Shown here: piece after piece, positions 23,396-37,149 of the stretch
Numbering within the stretch: position 1 is the first letter of the stretch
How the letters are laid out: each line of letters begins with the position of its first letter
Assembly: GCA_977017575.1 (NCBI GenBank)
Contig: CDRNVI010000190.1
Coordinates: forward strand, 119,440 to 183,439
Source of the DNA: Paramoeba atlantica
Lineage: Eukaryota; Discosea
DNA length: 64,000 bases
Reading direction: 5' to 3'
Notes under the pieces: model-generated
Told to the model about the DNA's origin: nothing
Database searches by the model: none
Seen by the model: only the letters and a program-made list of their open reading frames with translations
Position numbers and translations under genes: made by a program

Positions 23396-24344
23396 TCACG
23401 ACTGAGCCGCAACCGAAGCCCTTTTTATCAATTTGTCATAATCCTTTTGGTAACCACGATGAGGTTTCACAATGACAACACTTGTTGGCCTCTTAGTGAA
23501 ACAAGAATATCCGAGAGCTTCTTTGGAAGGAACGAACATATAAGGGATATCTATTCTTACATTATGTCAATGATATAATTTTGATACAACGGTCTTTCAA
23601 ACTTTGTGAAATTGAAATATTCACAATGTCTCTTCTTTTAAAGGAATCAACAAACCAGCATTTTCACAAAGAACTGGGATATGAGCAATCACGTCAATTG
23701 GTGAAATATCACCCGCAATAATACAAAATCTGCCATTACTTTTTCAGAAAGAGGTAAAATCAAAGAAAAATCGTGATAGCGTTTATACCCTTTTTCCTTC
23801 TTGCGAATAGCTTTGACCACTTCCTTTACCCCTCGAAAAGTTTGCTTTTCTTCAGCTCCTGTGTCCGAAACAAATCAATTCTTTTCTTCTCTTCTCTTGA
23901 TTTTTGTTGGTTTGTAAAGAGATCAATTTGAATTATTTTGAAACTCTTTTTGATTTGTTTGGAAGTTGGTTGAAAAAAGGAGAGAGAGGTCAACAAACCT
24001 TTATGGACAAGCTTCAAAAGGCTTTTCGTTTCCTTTGGATCCGCCATTGGGGTGGCGATTTTGTTTGCGAATGGACGCTGGGCTTCACATTTTTCCAAGA
24101 TATTCATGTGTTGATCTTTACCACCGTTTTCAGCTTCAGCATCATCATCTGCGGAGCTCTTCTTCTTTTTTTTGTCTTTTTTGGGGGTACGTTCCTTCTC
24201 ACTGATGTCCATTTCAGAAGCATCATCTGAAGACTTTTTCTTTTTTTTCTTTTTTGGTGTATCACCATCTTCACTCTCTCGTTTCTTTTTCTTAGGAGTA
24301 TCATCATCCTGAGTTCTCTTTCGTTTGGGGGATTTCTCAGACAT
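23396..24344 (-). CDS. NHP2: NHP2, H/ACA snoRNP protein of the L7Ae family
   Basis: Core protein of H/ACA RNPs, which guide pseudouridylation of rRNA and support rRNA processing in the nucleolus. Four exons join in phase. The first encodes a long Lys/Asp-rich N-terminal extension (from MSEKSPKRKRTQDDD to about residue 85) and the start of the domain. The L7Ae domain follows: KETKSLLKLVHKGAEEK, RGVKEVVKAIRKKEKG, CIIAGDISPIDVIAHIPVLC, then the last exon with IPYMFVPSKEALG and TSVVIVKPH. AGDISPIDVI and the PYMFVPSKEALG loop are specific to NHP2 rather than to L7Ae or SNU13. The final intron ends at the AG giving CENAD-IPYM. The acidic/basic extension is longer than in yeast or human. The gene sits tail to tail with the actin-fragmin-kinase-like gene. 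Confidence 0.9.
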
Positions 24345-24548
24345 CTTTTTTTCTCTTGGTTGCGTGAACGTGAACGGGTTTTCTTCTTCCTTCTTGTCCT
24401 TTTTCTTTTTTTCCCGTTTTCGCCCCAAAAAGAAAATATCCACGTCATCATTTTTTTGAGTCGAAAACCAAAGCCAACACCAATTTTTTTTGTTTTTTTT
24501 TTGGAGATTTTTCATTTTTTATCTTTTTCGATTCAGTTTTTTTTTTTT

Positions 24549-25814
24549 TTACTTTAGTTTTTGTGCCTTCGCATACAGACTATCAAGTACCTTCCCCATA
24601 TTTTGAACAGTTTCTAAAGCTGCAGGGTAAACTTCATCTACTTGTGGTTCTTCAAAAATCACCAACATATTTTGTTCTTGATCCAAAACACCATGAAGAG
24701 TCTTATCCAAAATCATTTGAGACAATTTCTTTTCGACCGCTTCAGTTTTGAGCTCAATAATCTTCGAAATATGATCCAACTGAACAACAGAGAAAGGTTC
24801 GATAATTCGAAGAAGATTTTGTTCCAAAAGCATATCATAGAGAGAGTGAATGTGCCTCTGGATGAGAGTATCCTCTTTCAACTCAGGAAATTCATCCAAC
24901 ACCTCATTAAATTTCTTCAACGATCGGTCAGAATAAGCATCAGCAATTGCAGCCATTGAAGCGATTTGACGACCCGCATATTTGAGAGAAAACTTGCCAG
25001 CGATGATACTATGAACATCTTTCGGAGAATTCAACATAATCTTACAGAGGAGCATATATTTGAGGCTCTTCGTCGCAAGTTCATTGTCTTCGAGATTATC
25101 AAACGTTTCAAACGATTCATAAAAGTAAGAGTAACTGGTCTTGTAGTCTTTTTCTTCTGCGTGGAGAATCCCAGATTGGGTATCAATCTGACCCTGCAAG
25201 ATTGGTGGACAATAAATAGAATTCGCTGTCGTTCGGGCAGCAGTCAAAGCAGCACGAGAACGTGAAAGATTCTTCAGGGCATGGTGAGCTTGACTTTCAA
25301 TAAGATGAATTTCGACCAACAGGTTTTTGTCATCCAATTTTTTGACTTCATGAAGCAACGTTGACAACAATCCAAGAGCTCCTTGATAATCTTTCACTCG
25401 GAGACTCAAATCAGCAAGTCGTGCTTCTAATCTTTGTCGAAGGAATGTTCTTTTTTGTTCTTTTGCCCAATCAATACTCTCTCGAACCAATTGTATCTGT
25501 AATTCAACGGAGGTCTGATACTTCCCAATCAAATCAATCAAAGAGCGAACAATTTTTGCGGTTTTCGCTTTTGGGATTTGTGTGAAGAAAGGACGGATAT
25601 CTTTCAAAAGAAGAGCGACATCATCAGGGCGTTTTAATTTCTCCAACAAAGCAGCAAGCGCAAAAATGGAAGCTTCACGGACCTTGATATCAGCATCACT
25701 GACACATTCACCGGCATCAATAATTTTTCTGTACAACGAAATCGCACCTTCAGAATCGCTATCGGCACGTTCTGAGGCTTCATCTAATAATTGTTGAAGA
25801 GAACTTGTAGTCAT
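24549..25814 (-). CDS. PSMD11: 26S proteasome regulatory subunit Rpn6
   Basis: Lid subunit of the 26S proteasome; it clamps the lid to the 20S core. An intronless frame of 421 residues, the normal Rpn6 length, from MTTSSLQQLLDEASERA to the stop at 24549. TPR-like helices fill the N-terminal half (LRQRLEARLADLSLRVKDYQ, AHHALKNLSRSRAALTAART). The C-terminal PCI domain is seen in KYAGRQIASMAAIADAYSDR, SLYDMLLEQNLLRIIEPFSV and VEKKLSQMILDKTLHGVLDQ. An upstream in-frame methionine gives a hydrophobic leader absent from the family, so I take the start at 25814. It is head to head with the NDR kinase, about 370 bp apart, across a long T-rich tract. Confidence 0.95.
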   Translation of the reverse strand: MTTSSLQQLLDEASERADSDSEGAISLYRKIIDAGECVSDADIKVREASIFALAALLEKLKRPDDVALLLKDIRPFFTQIPKAKTAKIVRSLIDLIGKYQTSVELQIQLVRESIDWAKEQKRTFLRQRLEARLADLSLRVKDYQGALGLLSTLLHEVKKLDDKNLLVEIHLIESQAHHALKNLSRSRAALTAARTTANSIYCPPILQGQIDTQSGILHAEEKDYKTSYSYFYESFETFDNLEDNELATKSLKYMLLCKIMLNSPKDVHSIIAGKFSLKYAGRQIASMAAIADAYSDRSLKKFNEVLDEFPELKEDTLIQRHIHSLYDMLLEQNLLRIIEPFSVVQLDHISKIIELKTEAVEKKLSQMILDKTLHGVLDQEQNMLVIFEEPQVDEVYPAALETVQNMGKVLDSLYAKAQKLK

Positions 25815-26183
25815 CCTTTCAAAATGTTTTCGAAAACAACCCTCACACAAAAAAAAAAAAATCTGTTCTGAGAACAAAGAAACTCTCGAAAACCACACAA
25901 AAAGAAGAAAAAAAAAAACAAAAAAAAAGACAAGAAGCAAGAAAAGCGAAAAGTGGGGGTCCTTATTGGGGCCTATTTCCAAAAATTGGGTGTCTTTTTT
26001 TCACCAATTTTTTTTCAATTGGCTCTTGCGTTCTCTCTCTCTCTTCTTTCTTCCTTTCTTTTCTTTTCTCTTCCTCTCTTTTTTTTTTCTCTCCTTCCCC
26101 CCCTCCCTTTTATTCTCTGACGCCCTCTTTTTTCTTTGTCAACCTTTTTTTTTTCAAAACTTTCCGAAAAATTCCTTTTTCGA

Positions 26184-28746
<2,563 letters not shown>

Positions 28747-29030
28747 CTGTTCTTCATTGTGATAAGAACCCTTGTGTGATATATTTTCTTCTGCCTCATA
28801 CATAAATTATGATCCAGTTCCTTCCTGTTGTTTCTTTTTTTTTTTTCTATTTTCTTTTTGTGCTAAATTTGGTTCCCTTCTTCGTTTCTCTTTTTTTTTT
28901 TGAAAAACCTTTTCAGTTTCGCTCTCTCTCTCTCTTGTTCCTTTGAAATTCAACAAGAAGGGGGGTTTTCAAATAAGCTCAATTTTATTTCTGTACAATA
29001 TGATACAAAACACATGATCAACGAAAGTGT

Positions 29031-32000
29031 TTAAAGATCACCAGCAGCTTTTGTCTTTTTGATTGATTTAGTAGCTCTTTGTGTCTGGGCTGGGATGGAC
29101 ATTCGATGTGGTTTGTTCACTGACACACTCTTTCGTCGTTTGGCTTTCTCGATGGTCGCTGGATTGGAAGATGTTGAAGAAACTGAAGAAGGTGGCGTCT
29201 TCCGAATGATTTGGAGTTCCCCAGATTGTAACAAAGATGCCATCTGGATAAATGTATCTGTGTAGGACAAATCGGTTTGGGTTTCGTTGCTGTTGATGTT
29301 ACTTTCTGCGATTCTGCGAGTGTCATTTTGAAGATTTTCTTTCTCTCCCGCAGCTTTCTTTTCTCCGTCAGAGGACTTCTTTTCTTGTTTGGTCTCTTCT
29401 GCTGATGTTTTCGCCAGAGATGGCTCCCGAGAAGTAGAATCATCAATTGGACCCAAAGCCAAGTTTAACTGAATCTGCATACTCCGCAAGAGAGAAACAC
29501 ATTGTTCATAATCAGAGGTTTGTGGACTTAAAGTACGGAATGAACCCAAAGCCGTCGCAAGTGCTGTTTGAACTGTTTGGACTTCTGAGACTGGAGAGAT
29601 TGGTTGAGGATTTTTGTTGGGCAAAGAAGCAGGACTCTTCTCTTCATCGTGGTTACAAGAAGAACTGGGGAAGGAGTGGCGTGTTAATTTTTGGCCTTGC
29701 GCAATTGTTGGAGGAGAAGCTTGAGAGGTTTGGGTTTGTTCTTTCGGTTTTGAGGAACCAGAGAGGAGACCCAAGCGCCGAAGTCGTTCTCGTGTTTGTT
29801 GAACTTGGAGCTCGTATTGTGTTTTGGGATCATTTGGATCGGCCGTGAGATCAGTTTGGTTCTTCTCCACATCTTCATCTTGCTCAGATTGATTTGTGGT
29901 TTTGGTCTCAGCCTCATCATTCGTGTCAAGTTTTTGGGTTTCGGCCTCCTTGATTTCAGATTGAATTTGTTCGACGGTTTCTTTCCTGGAGATAATAATA
30001 GGGGAATCACTCTGGTTTTTCTCAGGAGACTCAATCTGTTCTGGTGAGTCGTCTTGGTGGTTCTTCTGCTCGGGAAGGCTCTGCTCAACCTTGATTTCCT
30101 CAGAGGGTGAAGGAGGAGGCACTTCCTCATCTTGTGGTAATTCAGCTTCTTCTTCAGCATCAACTTTCCAGGAATTCAACACTGCTGGTGGTTTCTCTAG
30201 TGGGGGTGTCTTTGCTTTGTTGTGAATCGAGGAGATGCTCATTCGACGGCTCTGAGAAGAAGAAGAATTCTCAAAAGAACCAAAAAAACCTCCAGCAGGA
30301 TCATCATGAGAATCATCACTCTCCCGATCTGACGCACTGCTCGCTCCCATTCCATCGTCAGAAGGCTCAATTGTGTAGCGGCGACCTTTGCTGGGCGCAA
30401 AGTCAAAGGCTGAGAACACATCACGATCTTCTTGGATCTTCTCGTTCCATTCATTCCCTTCATCCCCAATCGGTTGATCCCAAATGGAAGACTTTGAAGC
30501 CGGTTCACCCCCTAACCAAGAAGGAACCGTTCCCGCATTCCCTCCCAGAAACAAGTCATCAATAGAAACACCCGATGTCCTATCTGCGCTCCCTTCTTCT
30601 TCTTCATTTCTTGAAGAGAGTATCTGATCAATTGGTTCTCGGTTCTCTGGTTTCTCTTTAGTCGAGGAGGGAGATGGTAAGAGCTCAAGTTTCTTAGATG
30701 TGACTGTTGACTCGAGAGAAGATTCGATTGAGGATGTTATGGCGTCAGGTACTTCCCAAGAGAAGATACATCCATCCGCTGATGTTGTGAGTAGAAGTTG
30801 ATGGTCTGGAGAGTAAGTCATTCCTGTAACCAACTCAGAATGACCTCGGGCGACACCAACAACAGACTTGCTTGAGTCAGTATTAGTAAGCAAGATAGAA
30901 CGATCAGACATTGACATTACAGTTGTGATTCCAGCTTGATCTTGCATCACTTTCATGACTTGTGAGACAGAAGATGGTGCTTGCTTCACACGAAGATCTT
31001 TCCCAGATTGAAGGTCGTAGTAACGGATCGAAGCTTTCTTGTCTTTACAGACTGCCATTACCTCTGGCTTCTCATTGTCTCCCTTCAAATTTGGTTGTAA
31101 GAAGCTGATCGAAGAAGGGACTTGGAGATGTCGATATCGATTAAAAGAAAATTTCGAAGACTTGTCGATTGAAACTGTTCGGAAAAGCAAAGATTTATCC
31201 GCAGCAGCACTAATAATCTTTGCTTCGGTCTTCTTTTCTCCTGGGAGCATTTTCATACAGGTAACTGAAGCGCTGTGGTCATCCAAAGTCGCCAAGAGTT
31301 TGAATTTTTGAGCGTCCGAAGTGTCATAGACATGGACCAAACGATCTCGACTGGAAGAGGCAAGCAAGTTGAATTCCTTGTTGGGAGATTGGGAATTATC
31401 TTGTTGTTGAAGAGAGATGTAGTCCAATTGCAAAACCTCTCCATCGTGGGCGGGAATTGTGCACAAAGCATCACCTGAGGGAAGGGAGAGAAGATGGACG
31501 TTCCCACTTGTGTCTCCAATGGCGAGTTGAGAACCATCTTCATTTGCTGTGAGACATCTCAATCCTCTCCTTTCTTTCACAGTTGGAACCTCCAATCGAA
31601 CCAAGTGATCTGAAATAGATGGCTTGGAGAGCGAGCGGGCATCCTGAGGTGAGGGAGGGGGTGATTTAGATTGAGGAAAAAAAGAGGGAAGAATTCTTTT
31701 TTTTTATTAAAAAAAAAAAAGGAAGAAAGTGAACCTTTGTTAATGGCAAGACGCCAACACATTCAAAAGGACTGGGGTTTTGACGATTGTACTTCCAAAA
31801 TCGCAAAGTCCCATCTGAAGAGCATGTAACAAGGGATGCCCCTGCTGCGATCGCCTTTTTCTTTTCGTCTTGTGGGAGGGAAGATTCAGAAATATGGCAG
31901 GATTCAATCCCCCAAATACACCCACTGTGAGGGTACCAAAATTTTTTGTTGACAATACTCTTCGTTGACGAGATGTCCCAGACCATCATGCTTCTGTCAC

Positions 32001-33181
32001 TGTAGATACAACAGACATAGTTGCTGTTCGGAGACATTCGAACACACGCGACGTCTGGATAAACTTTTCCTTTTTGTCTTGCGCTTGTTGGTTTGTGAGA
32101 TTCAATGAACTTTGTTTCGGAACCAATGGCATGGGAACGAGGGATGGTTGCGACATATGTGAGAGAATCGATATCAAACAATCGAATTGTCGAATCAGAA
32201 CATCCACAACAAACATAATCTTTTGAGAGAGTGACACCATAAGCATGAGGAGTTTTGAGTTCGACACAGTTTCCAAGTTCAGTTCCGCCCCAAACAAGCG
32301 CTCCAGATGAAGTAACAGCATAAATACGATCATTTCCATATTCGAGGTCAATGAATGTGGCATCGCAGAAGACCCCCAAACCAATTGATTGTGCTTGAAG
32401 GGTACAAACAGATACTGTTTTTTTCTCAATGTCTTTCTTATCTTGTGCTCCCTTCTCAATTGACAAGGTTTCAAGAATAAGGGGAGGTTCTGAAGAAGAA
32501 GAGGAGGAAGGAAGAGAGAAAACAGTAATGTGTTTTTCGCCACACACTGCAAAAGAAAAGAGAGATTGTGAAGGCAAAACAGAGCAGAGAGAAAATGTGT
32601 TGGAAGTAAGTTGAACTCCACCAACTGGGAGAAAACACGAAGACCGATTGTCTGGCTGTTGTTGGATCTTGTTCCAATCCCAAACAAGGAGAAGTGAATC
32701 ATCTTTGAACCCAAGAGTGCAGAGAAATTGCTGATCTTCTCCCCCAAAGGAAAGACAAGCAATCCCAAAAGAGTGGTGTGTTTTGAAAGATGTGATCTTC
32801 AATCCTTTCAAAAAATATTAGTTAAAGGCAACTCTTCTTTTGATTTTGAAGGACAAAAAGAAAAAAACCTGTTTGGGATTCATAGATACTGACTGATGGT
32901 TGGTGTCCTGAAGTTCCTACTGCCAAATACTTCCCATCAGCCGAGAAATTTAAACAAGAAACAGGGTTACTGGTGTTACTATGACAATAGAGATACGCTT
33001 CTGTTTCATAATTGTAGAGGACAGCAATTGAAGAGGCCGCATAGGCCACAAGAGGAGATACGGGATTGTGAGTGAACTGTCTGTTGTGTGAACAGGTGTT
33101 TCCTTCGATGTGTCGAAGTTCTAGGTTTTTGGTTTTAGGAGTGTGTTTGCTTTTGCTTTTGCTTTTTTGAATAGTAGGCAT
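29031..33181 (-). CDS. MAPKBP1/WDR62-type WD40 scaffold protein
   Basis: Three exons (33181-32869, 32804-31735, 31643-29031) join in phase to 1331 residues. Two WD40 propellers are expected. Early blades include VSCLNFSADGKYLAVGTSGH; the middle has DYVCCGCSDSTIRLFDIDSL, VATIPRSHAIGSE, YPDVACVRMSPNSNYVCCIY and LVTCSSDGTLRFWKYN, which follow WDR62 and MAPKBP1 closely. The second propeller runs through SPDHQLLLTTSADGCIFSWE. The C-terminal 500 residues are Ser/Glu/Pro/Gln-rich and probably disordered, ending in a basic segment. Animal members are JNK scaffolds or act at spindle poles; the role in a protist is unknown. The gene is head to head with the SET gene 200 bp away. Confidence 0.9.
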
Positions 33182-33381
33182 TTTTTTGAAAAGAAGGGAG
33201 AGAGGGAAGGTGGTGGAGAAGTCGAAAAGAAAGAAAAAAGAAAAACGTTGAAAAAGTAAAATAATTTTTCAAAAAAAAATAACGGTCGTTTTATTTGAAA
33301 AATTGCATCATCTCCCCAAACATAGAAAAAATTGGTTTTGTTTCCTTTTGGTTTGTGCGTCGACTTCTTTTGTTGAAACAG

Positions 33382-34231
33382 ATGGCGGATGATCGGTTGG
33401 GTGCTTTGAAAGATCCTCGTCTCTGTCTCACGTTACAATGCTCCTCAATCCATGGGATTGGTGTCTTTTCTCTTTTACCCCTCAAAGTGGGAAATGAACT
33501 TCCTTCGCTACCACATCGTGTTGTGCAAAACGAGCAGGTTGACTGGGGTTGAATTCTCTCATTCCAAATTATTCCTTTCATTAATTCTTTTCTGACAGAT
33601 TACCATGTGGATGAGCCAAGAGGAGTTTGAAACTCTTCCCCTTGCAGTCCAAGAAGCAATCCGAACTCGATTTTGGTTTGAGGAGGAAGGTTATCTTGCA
33701 CCAAGAGGAGGTTTTTCTTTTCGTTGAATGGCGTGGATTCCTCAATTCAATTTTCTTTTCATAAAAATAGGTCTTGTTGACTTTTCTTGGCCTCAATTTA
33801 TAAATCACAGCGGCAACCCAAATATTAAATTAAACGTTGAAGAGGTAAATGATTTCAATCCACATTTCTCTTCTTGGGATTAATCATCATCCCTCTTACC
33901 AATCGCTTGAAAAGTGCAGTTACTTTGCTCTCCGTGATATCTCATCTGGAGAAGAACTGACAATGGATTACCGAACTTTTTCGTCAACCTATTACTTTCT
34001 AAAGTCCATGTTCTTGATTTTCGCCCTCTTTTCTATTATTCTTTCCTTTTTTTTTATTCGAGAGATAACAGACCCCAAGAAAAACCCCTCGTCTGTGATG
34101 ATTGTGAAGAGAAATCCCCAACCCTCTCTTGTGGAATCTGTGGGAATTTATGCCAAATCTGTTCCGACACTCAACACAAAAAGAAGAGGTTCCGACACCA
34201 TTCAACGAACAAACTGAACAATCAAGATTAA
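33382..34231 (+). CDS. Small SET-domain protein with C-terminal Cys/His zinc-finger tail
   Basis: Five exons (33382-33537, 33599-33710, 33771-33844, 33915-34003, 34072-34231) join in phase to 196 residues. The SET domain is recognised from IHGIGVFSLLPLKVGNEL, the catalytic-site motif FINHSGNPN and GEELTMDYRT near its end. These indicate a lysine methyltransferase fold with the AdoMet-binding Asn-His and the catalytic Tyr region intact. The exon 4/5 join places CDDCEE, CGICGNLCQICSD and HKKKRFRHH directly after SET; this Cys/His spacing looks like a B-box or post-SET zinc site. The order SET then B-box-like finger is uncommon, and the protein is very short for a chromatin enzyme. The substrate is unknown. 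The upstream methionine context AAACAGATGG follows the WDR62-like promoter. Confidence 0.8.
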
Positions 34232-34355
34232 CAGAGAGAGATGAAAACATGCACGAACCAAATCCAACACGCACGAACCAAATCCAATACGCACGGCTCT
34301 ATCCACAAAAGTTGTTTGCCTTTTCTCATTTTATTTTTCTTCTTCGAAACGAAAA

Positions 34356-34757
34356 ATGCGGTTTGCTTTGTTACTTCTTTTATGTCTTTATTCGTTTGGT
34401 GGGAGTGCAGTTTCGAAAATCCACACGAGTGTTATGGCAGGACAAATTTATGTGGGCGCAGTCGAAAGGGGGCACTGGAATTACTATTCTTTCCTGGTAA
34501 CTTGAGTCGATGACATTGATTGGATCCTCACGATGGGAAATCCGATGGATGAGGATTGTGATATGTACGTGAAACAAGATTCATCTCCATCCCTCTGGGA
34601 CTGGGATTATAAGAATGCTTCGTTGGCAGATGTTTTGGTAATTTATCAAACAGAAGTCATCAGTGGGGCAACGTATTATTTGGGGGTTTATGGATATTTT
34701 GGGTGTCAGTCCAATTGTACCCTCGTTCTGAATAAGGTTAATGAACACAAAAACTGA
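34356..34757 (+). pseudogene. Broken partial copy of the adjacent EGF/beta-sandwich gene
   Basis: The reading frame starts with a signal peptide almost identical to that of the intact gene downstream (MRFALLLLLCLYSFGG). It then jumps directly to the second beta-sandwich unit (HWNYYSFLV, DIDWILT, EDCDMYVKQDSSPSLWDWDY, ATYYLGVYGYFGC). Both EGF modules and the first sandwich are missing. One in-frame TGA (about 34501-34503) replaces the serine codon TCA seen in the intact copy. The copy ends at VNEHKN, before the next EGF module. It is a tandem duplicate that lost its middle; the adjacent position and high identity suggest it is young. A short spliced protein cannot be excluded. Confidence 0.75.
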
Positions 34758-35118
34758 AAAGAGACAAACCGCCAAGTTTTCCGCCTCTTCAGGTTTTTGT
34801 ATTTGAAAAAATTATTTTTCCAAATACAATTTGAGTCAAATTCTTCTTTTGTTTTTTTTTTCTTTTGGGTGTGGTGAATTGAAATAATAATCTTCCAAGA
34901 AAGACGTTCGAAGAAAGAAAAAAAAAGAAAATTCTTCTTTTGGTTTTTTTTCGGTTCGGGCGTTTCCACACCAAATTAAGACCAAAAAAAGGAAAAAAGA
35001 TTCCAAAAAAAGGAATACAAAGTTCCCCTCTTTTTCTTTTTCTTTTCTCTTTCTTTTTGTTTTTTGGTTTTTTTTCTTGTTCTCTTTCTCTTTGTCTCTT
35101 TGTTCTTTTTTTAAAAGA
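34758..35118 (+). promoter_or_regulatory. Pyrimidine-rich leader before the EGF/beta-sandwich gene
   Basis: No gene is seen. The last 100 bases before the ATG at 35119 are almost pure T/C runs, a pattern repeated upstream of many starts here (for example 2340-2408 and 26030-26183). It probably contains the promoter and 5' leader of the downstream gene. Confidence 0.4.
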
Positions 35119-36876
35119 ATGCGGCTTGCTTTGTTGTTTTTCTGTCTTTATTCGTTTGGGAGGATTGTGGCTTCGTGTCCACTAAATTGCGAAAACCATG
35201 GGACATGCCAAGGTTCTGTATGCTATTGTCAGGCCAATTACGAAGGAGACGATTGCAGTATCTATGATGAAACTCTGAGCGAAGGTGTTTCTGCCTCCAA
35301 CTCAGTCGAAAAATCCGAATGGAAATATTATAATATCCAAGTACCACATTCTGGGGTGTCTATGAGTTGGTGGTTGAATCGAACAGCGGACACTCGGGGT
35401 GATTGCGATCTTTACATTGCACACGGAAACTTACCTGATCGAGCAAACTTTCTTGCTCGAAATATTTCAACTCTTCATAACCTTAATGTTGTAATTATGG
35501 ATGCAAAGGCTGGAACCTACTACGCTGGAGCTTATGGATATCGTGGTTGCTCTTATGATATTGCGGTTAATTTTATTGGTGCTTGCCCAGATGATTGTTC
35601 ACAACACGGACAATGCCTTCAAGGAGCCTGTCGTTGTTACTCTGGATACAGCGGGGATAATTGTGGTACCAGAGAAACGAGCGTTATTGCAGGAACCACT
35701 TATGACGGTTCGGTCGAATTTCGAGGTTGGAATTACTATTCTTTCATGGCAACTTCAACAGTTGACGCCGTTGATTGGATCCTCACGAAAGTGAATCCGA
35801 AACCTGCGGAGGATTGTGATATGTATGTGAAAAAAGATTCTTATCCATCCATGTGGGAGTGGGACTATGCGAATGTTTCGCTGGCTGATGTTTTGGTAAT
35901 TAATCAAACAGAAGTCACCACTGGTACAACGTATTATTTGGGGGTGTATGGATATTATGGATGTAATTACAATCTCCTTCTGACTGAGGTTTTCCCTTCC
36001 GATCCAGCTGATTGTCCAAACAATTGCAGCAATCATGGGCAAGGTTGTTCTCGGAACAGATGTACGTGTAACGATGCGTACGCTGGGGTTGAGTGTGAAG
36101 AATACATCTTATCTCTTCAGGAAGAGCAAGTTATGACTGGATACGTTGGCGATAATTCGTGGAATTACTACCATATCTATGGTGACACTGAAAACTCTTT
36201 TGTGGTTACGTTAAATCGAACATCAGAATCAGGTGATTGCGATTTGTATGTGCAATCTCAGAAGTTTCCAACACGACTCGATTATTCTTATATGAATATT
36301 TCAACAAAAGATTCAGTCAGTGTTGTCATCCCAGAACCCAATGGAGAGACATGGTACCTTGGAGTTTTTGGATGGTACCCATGTACATATGCGTTGACTG
36401 TTGAATCAACAACAAGGTGTGGTTGTTCTTCAAATGGTCATGGTGCCTGTCTACCAAACAGCCCAATTTGTGTTTGTGACCGTGGTTGGTCAGGTGATGA
36501 CTGTTCCATCGAAACCGCTGCTCTTGTTTCTGGTATTCCAGTCAAAGGTTCCACAGTCACGGAGAATCAATGGCGTTATTTTTCAATCCATGCTAAGGAT
36601 TCGACTGCTTTTTCACTGACCGTTAAAGAAACAAACTCGACGGGGGAAGTTTGGGTTTTTGTTCGTGCTGCAGAGTATCCAACGTTATCCGCTTATGATT
36701 ACTCCGACAAAGATACTCACAATGCAGTTCACCAGATCAGTTATTATACTCCACTCGAACATTCAGGGGACCTCTATATTGGAATTTATGGTTCTCCTTT
36801 CATTCCAGATGCCTCTCAACCAGGAAAACCAAATTTTGCCACTTTTGATTTAGTGGCTTGGGTCTCTGATTTCTAA
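35119..36876 (+). CDS. Secreted or surface protein with four EGF-like/beta-sandwich units
   Basis: An intronless frame of 585 residues. MRLALLFFCLYSFGRIVAS is a signal peptide; the longer in-frame start upstream would spoil it, so I start at 35119. Four similar units follow, each an EGF-like module (for example CPLNCENHGTCQGSVCYC, CPDDCSQHGQCLQGACRC, CGCSSNGHGACLPNS) and then a sandwich of about 110 residues. The sandwich repeats W-x-Y-Y/F, G-D/E-x-D-x-Y/F-V and Y-Y-x-G-V/A-Y/F-G-Y. This resembles bacterial pre-peptidase C-terminal (PPC) domains, which aid secretion or surface binding. No membrane anchor follows the last unit. Roles in adhesion or prey capture are guesses. A broken partial duplicate lies just upstream. 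Confidence 0.85.
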   Translation: MRLALLFFCLYSFGRIVASCPLNCENHGTCQGSVCYCQANYEGDDCSIYDETLSEGVSASNSVEKSEWKYYNIQVPHSGVSMSWWLNRTADTRGDCDLYIAHGNLPDRANFLARNISTLHNLNVVIMDAKAGTYYAGAYGYRGCSYDIAVNFIGACPDDCSQHGQCLQGACRCYSGYSGDNCGTRETSVIAGTTYDGSVEFRGWNYYSFMATSTVDAVDWILTKVNPKPAEDCDMYVKKDSYPSMWEWDYANVSLADVLVINQTEVTTGTTYYLGVYGYYGCNYNLLLTEVFPSDPADCPNNCSNHGQGCSRNRCTCNDAYAGVECEEYILSLQEEQVMTGYVGDNSWNYYHIYGDTENSFVVTLNRTSESGDCDLYVQSQKFPTRLDYSYMNISTKDSVSVVIPEPNGETWYLGVFGWYPCTYALTVESTTRCGCSSNGHGACLPNSPICVCDRGWSGDDCSIETAALVSGIPVKGSTVTENQWRYFSIHAKDSTAFSLTVKETNSTGEVWVFVRAAEYPTLSAYDYSDKDTHNAVHQISYYTPLEHSGDLYIGIYGSPFIPDASQPGKPNFATFDLVAWVSDF

Positions 36877-37002
36877 ATGTATAAAAAAAATAAACAAATA
36901 TTTGAGTGAAGGGGAAAATTTTCCGTTATTTCGAATGGGAACCAGGAACCAACACAACAGAGTCTCTCTGAAGAAATTTGAGAGCAATAATTGAATCTTC
37001 TT

Positions 37003-37023
37003 TTTGGAGAGCCAATTTTAGCC
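37003..37023 (+). promoter_or_regulatory. Promoter motif GAGAGCCAATTTTAGCC, copy 1
   Basis: The core AGAGCCAATTTTAGCC lies about 130 bp upstream of the gene at 37150 and is followed by a pyrimidine tract. An identical core occurs at about 38227-38243, upstream of the methyltransferase gene, with unrelated flanks. A transcription-factor site is the likely reading. Confidence 0.45.
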
Positions 37024-37149
37024 GTTTTATTTTGACTTTTTTCTCTCTGTTGTTGCTCTTCTTTTTTCTCTCTTTTCTTGTTGACTGCGTTTCTTAAATT
37101 CCCTTGTGTTTTCTTGGAAGAATCACGAATTTGAAAGAAAAAGGGGACA

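Noticed and set aside
25815-25982. Upstream extension of Rpn6 with a hydrophobic leader
   Set aside because: The family has no signal sequence, and the leader is a poly-T tract translation in the promoter.
32429-32768. Frames antisense to the WDR62-like gene and shifted within it
   Set aside because: They lie inside exon 2 of a gene with clear WD40 motifs.
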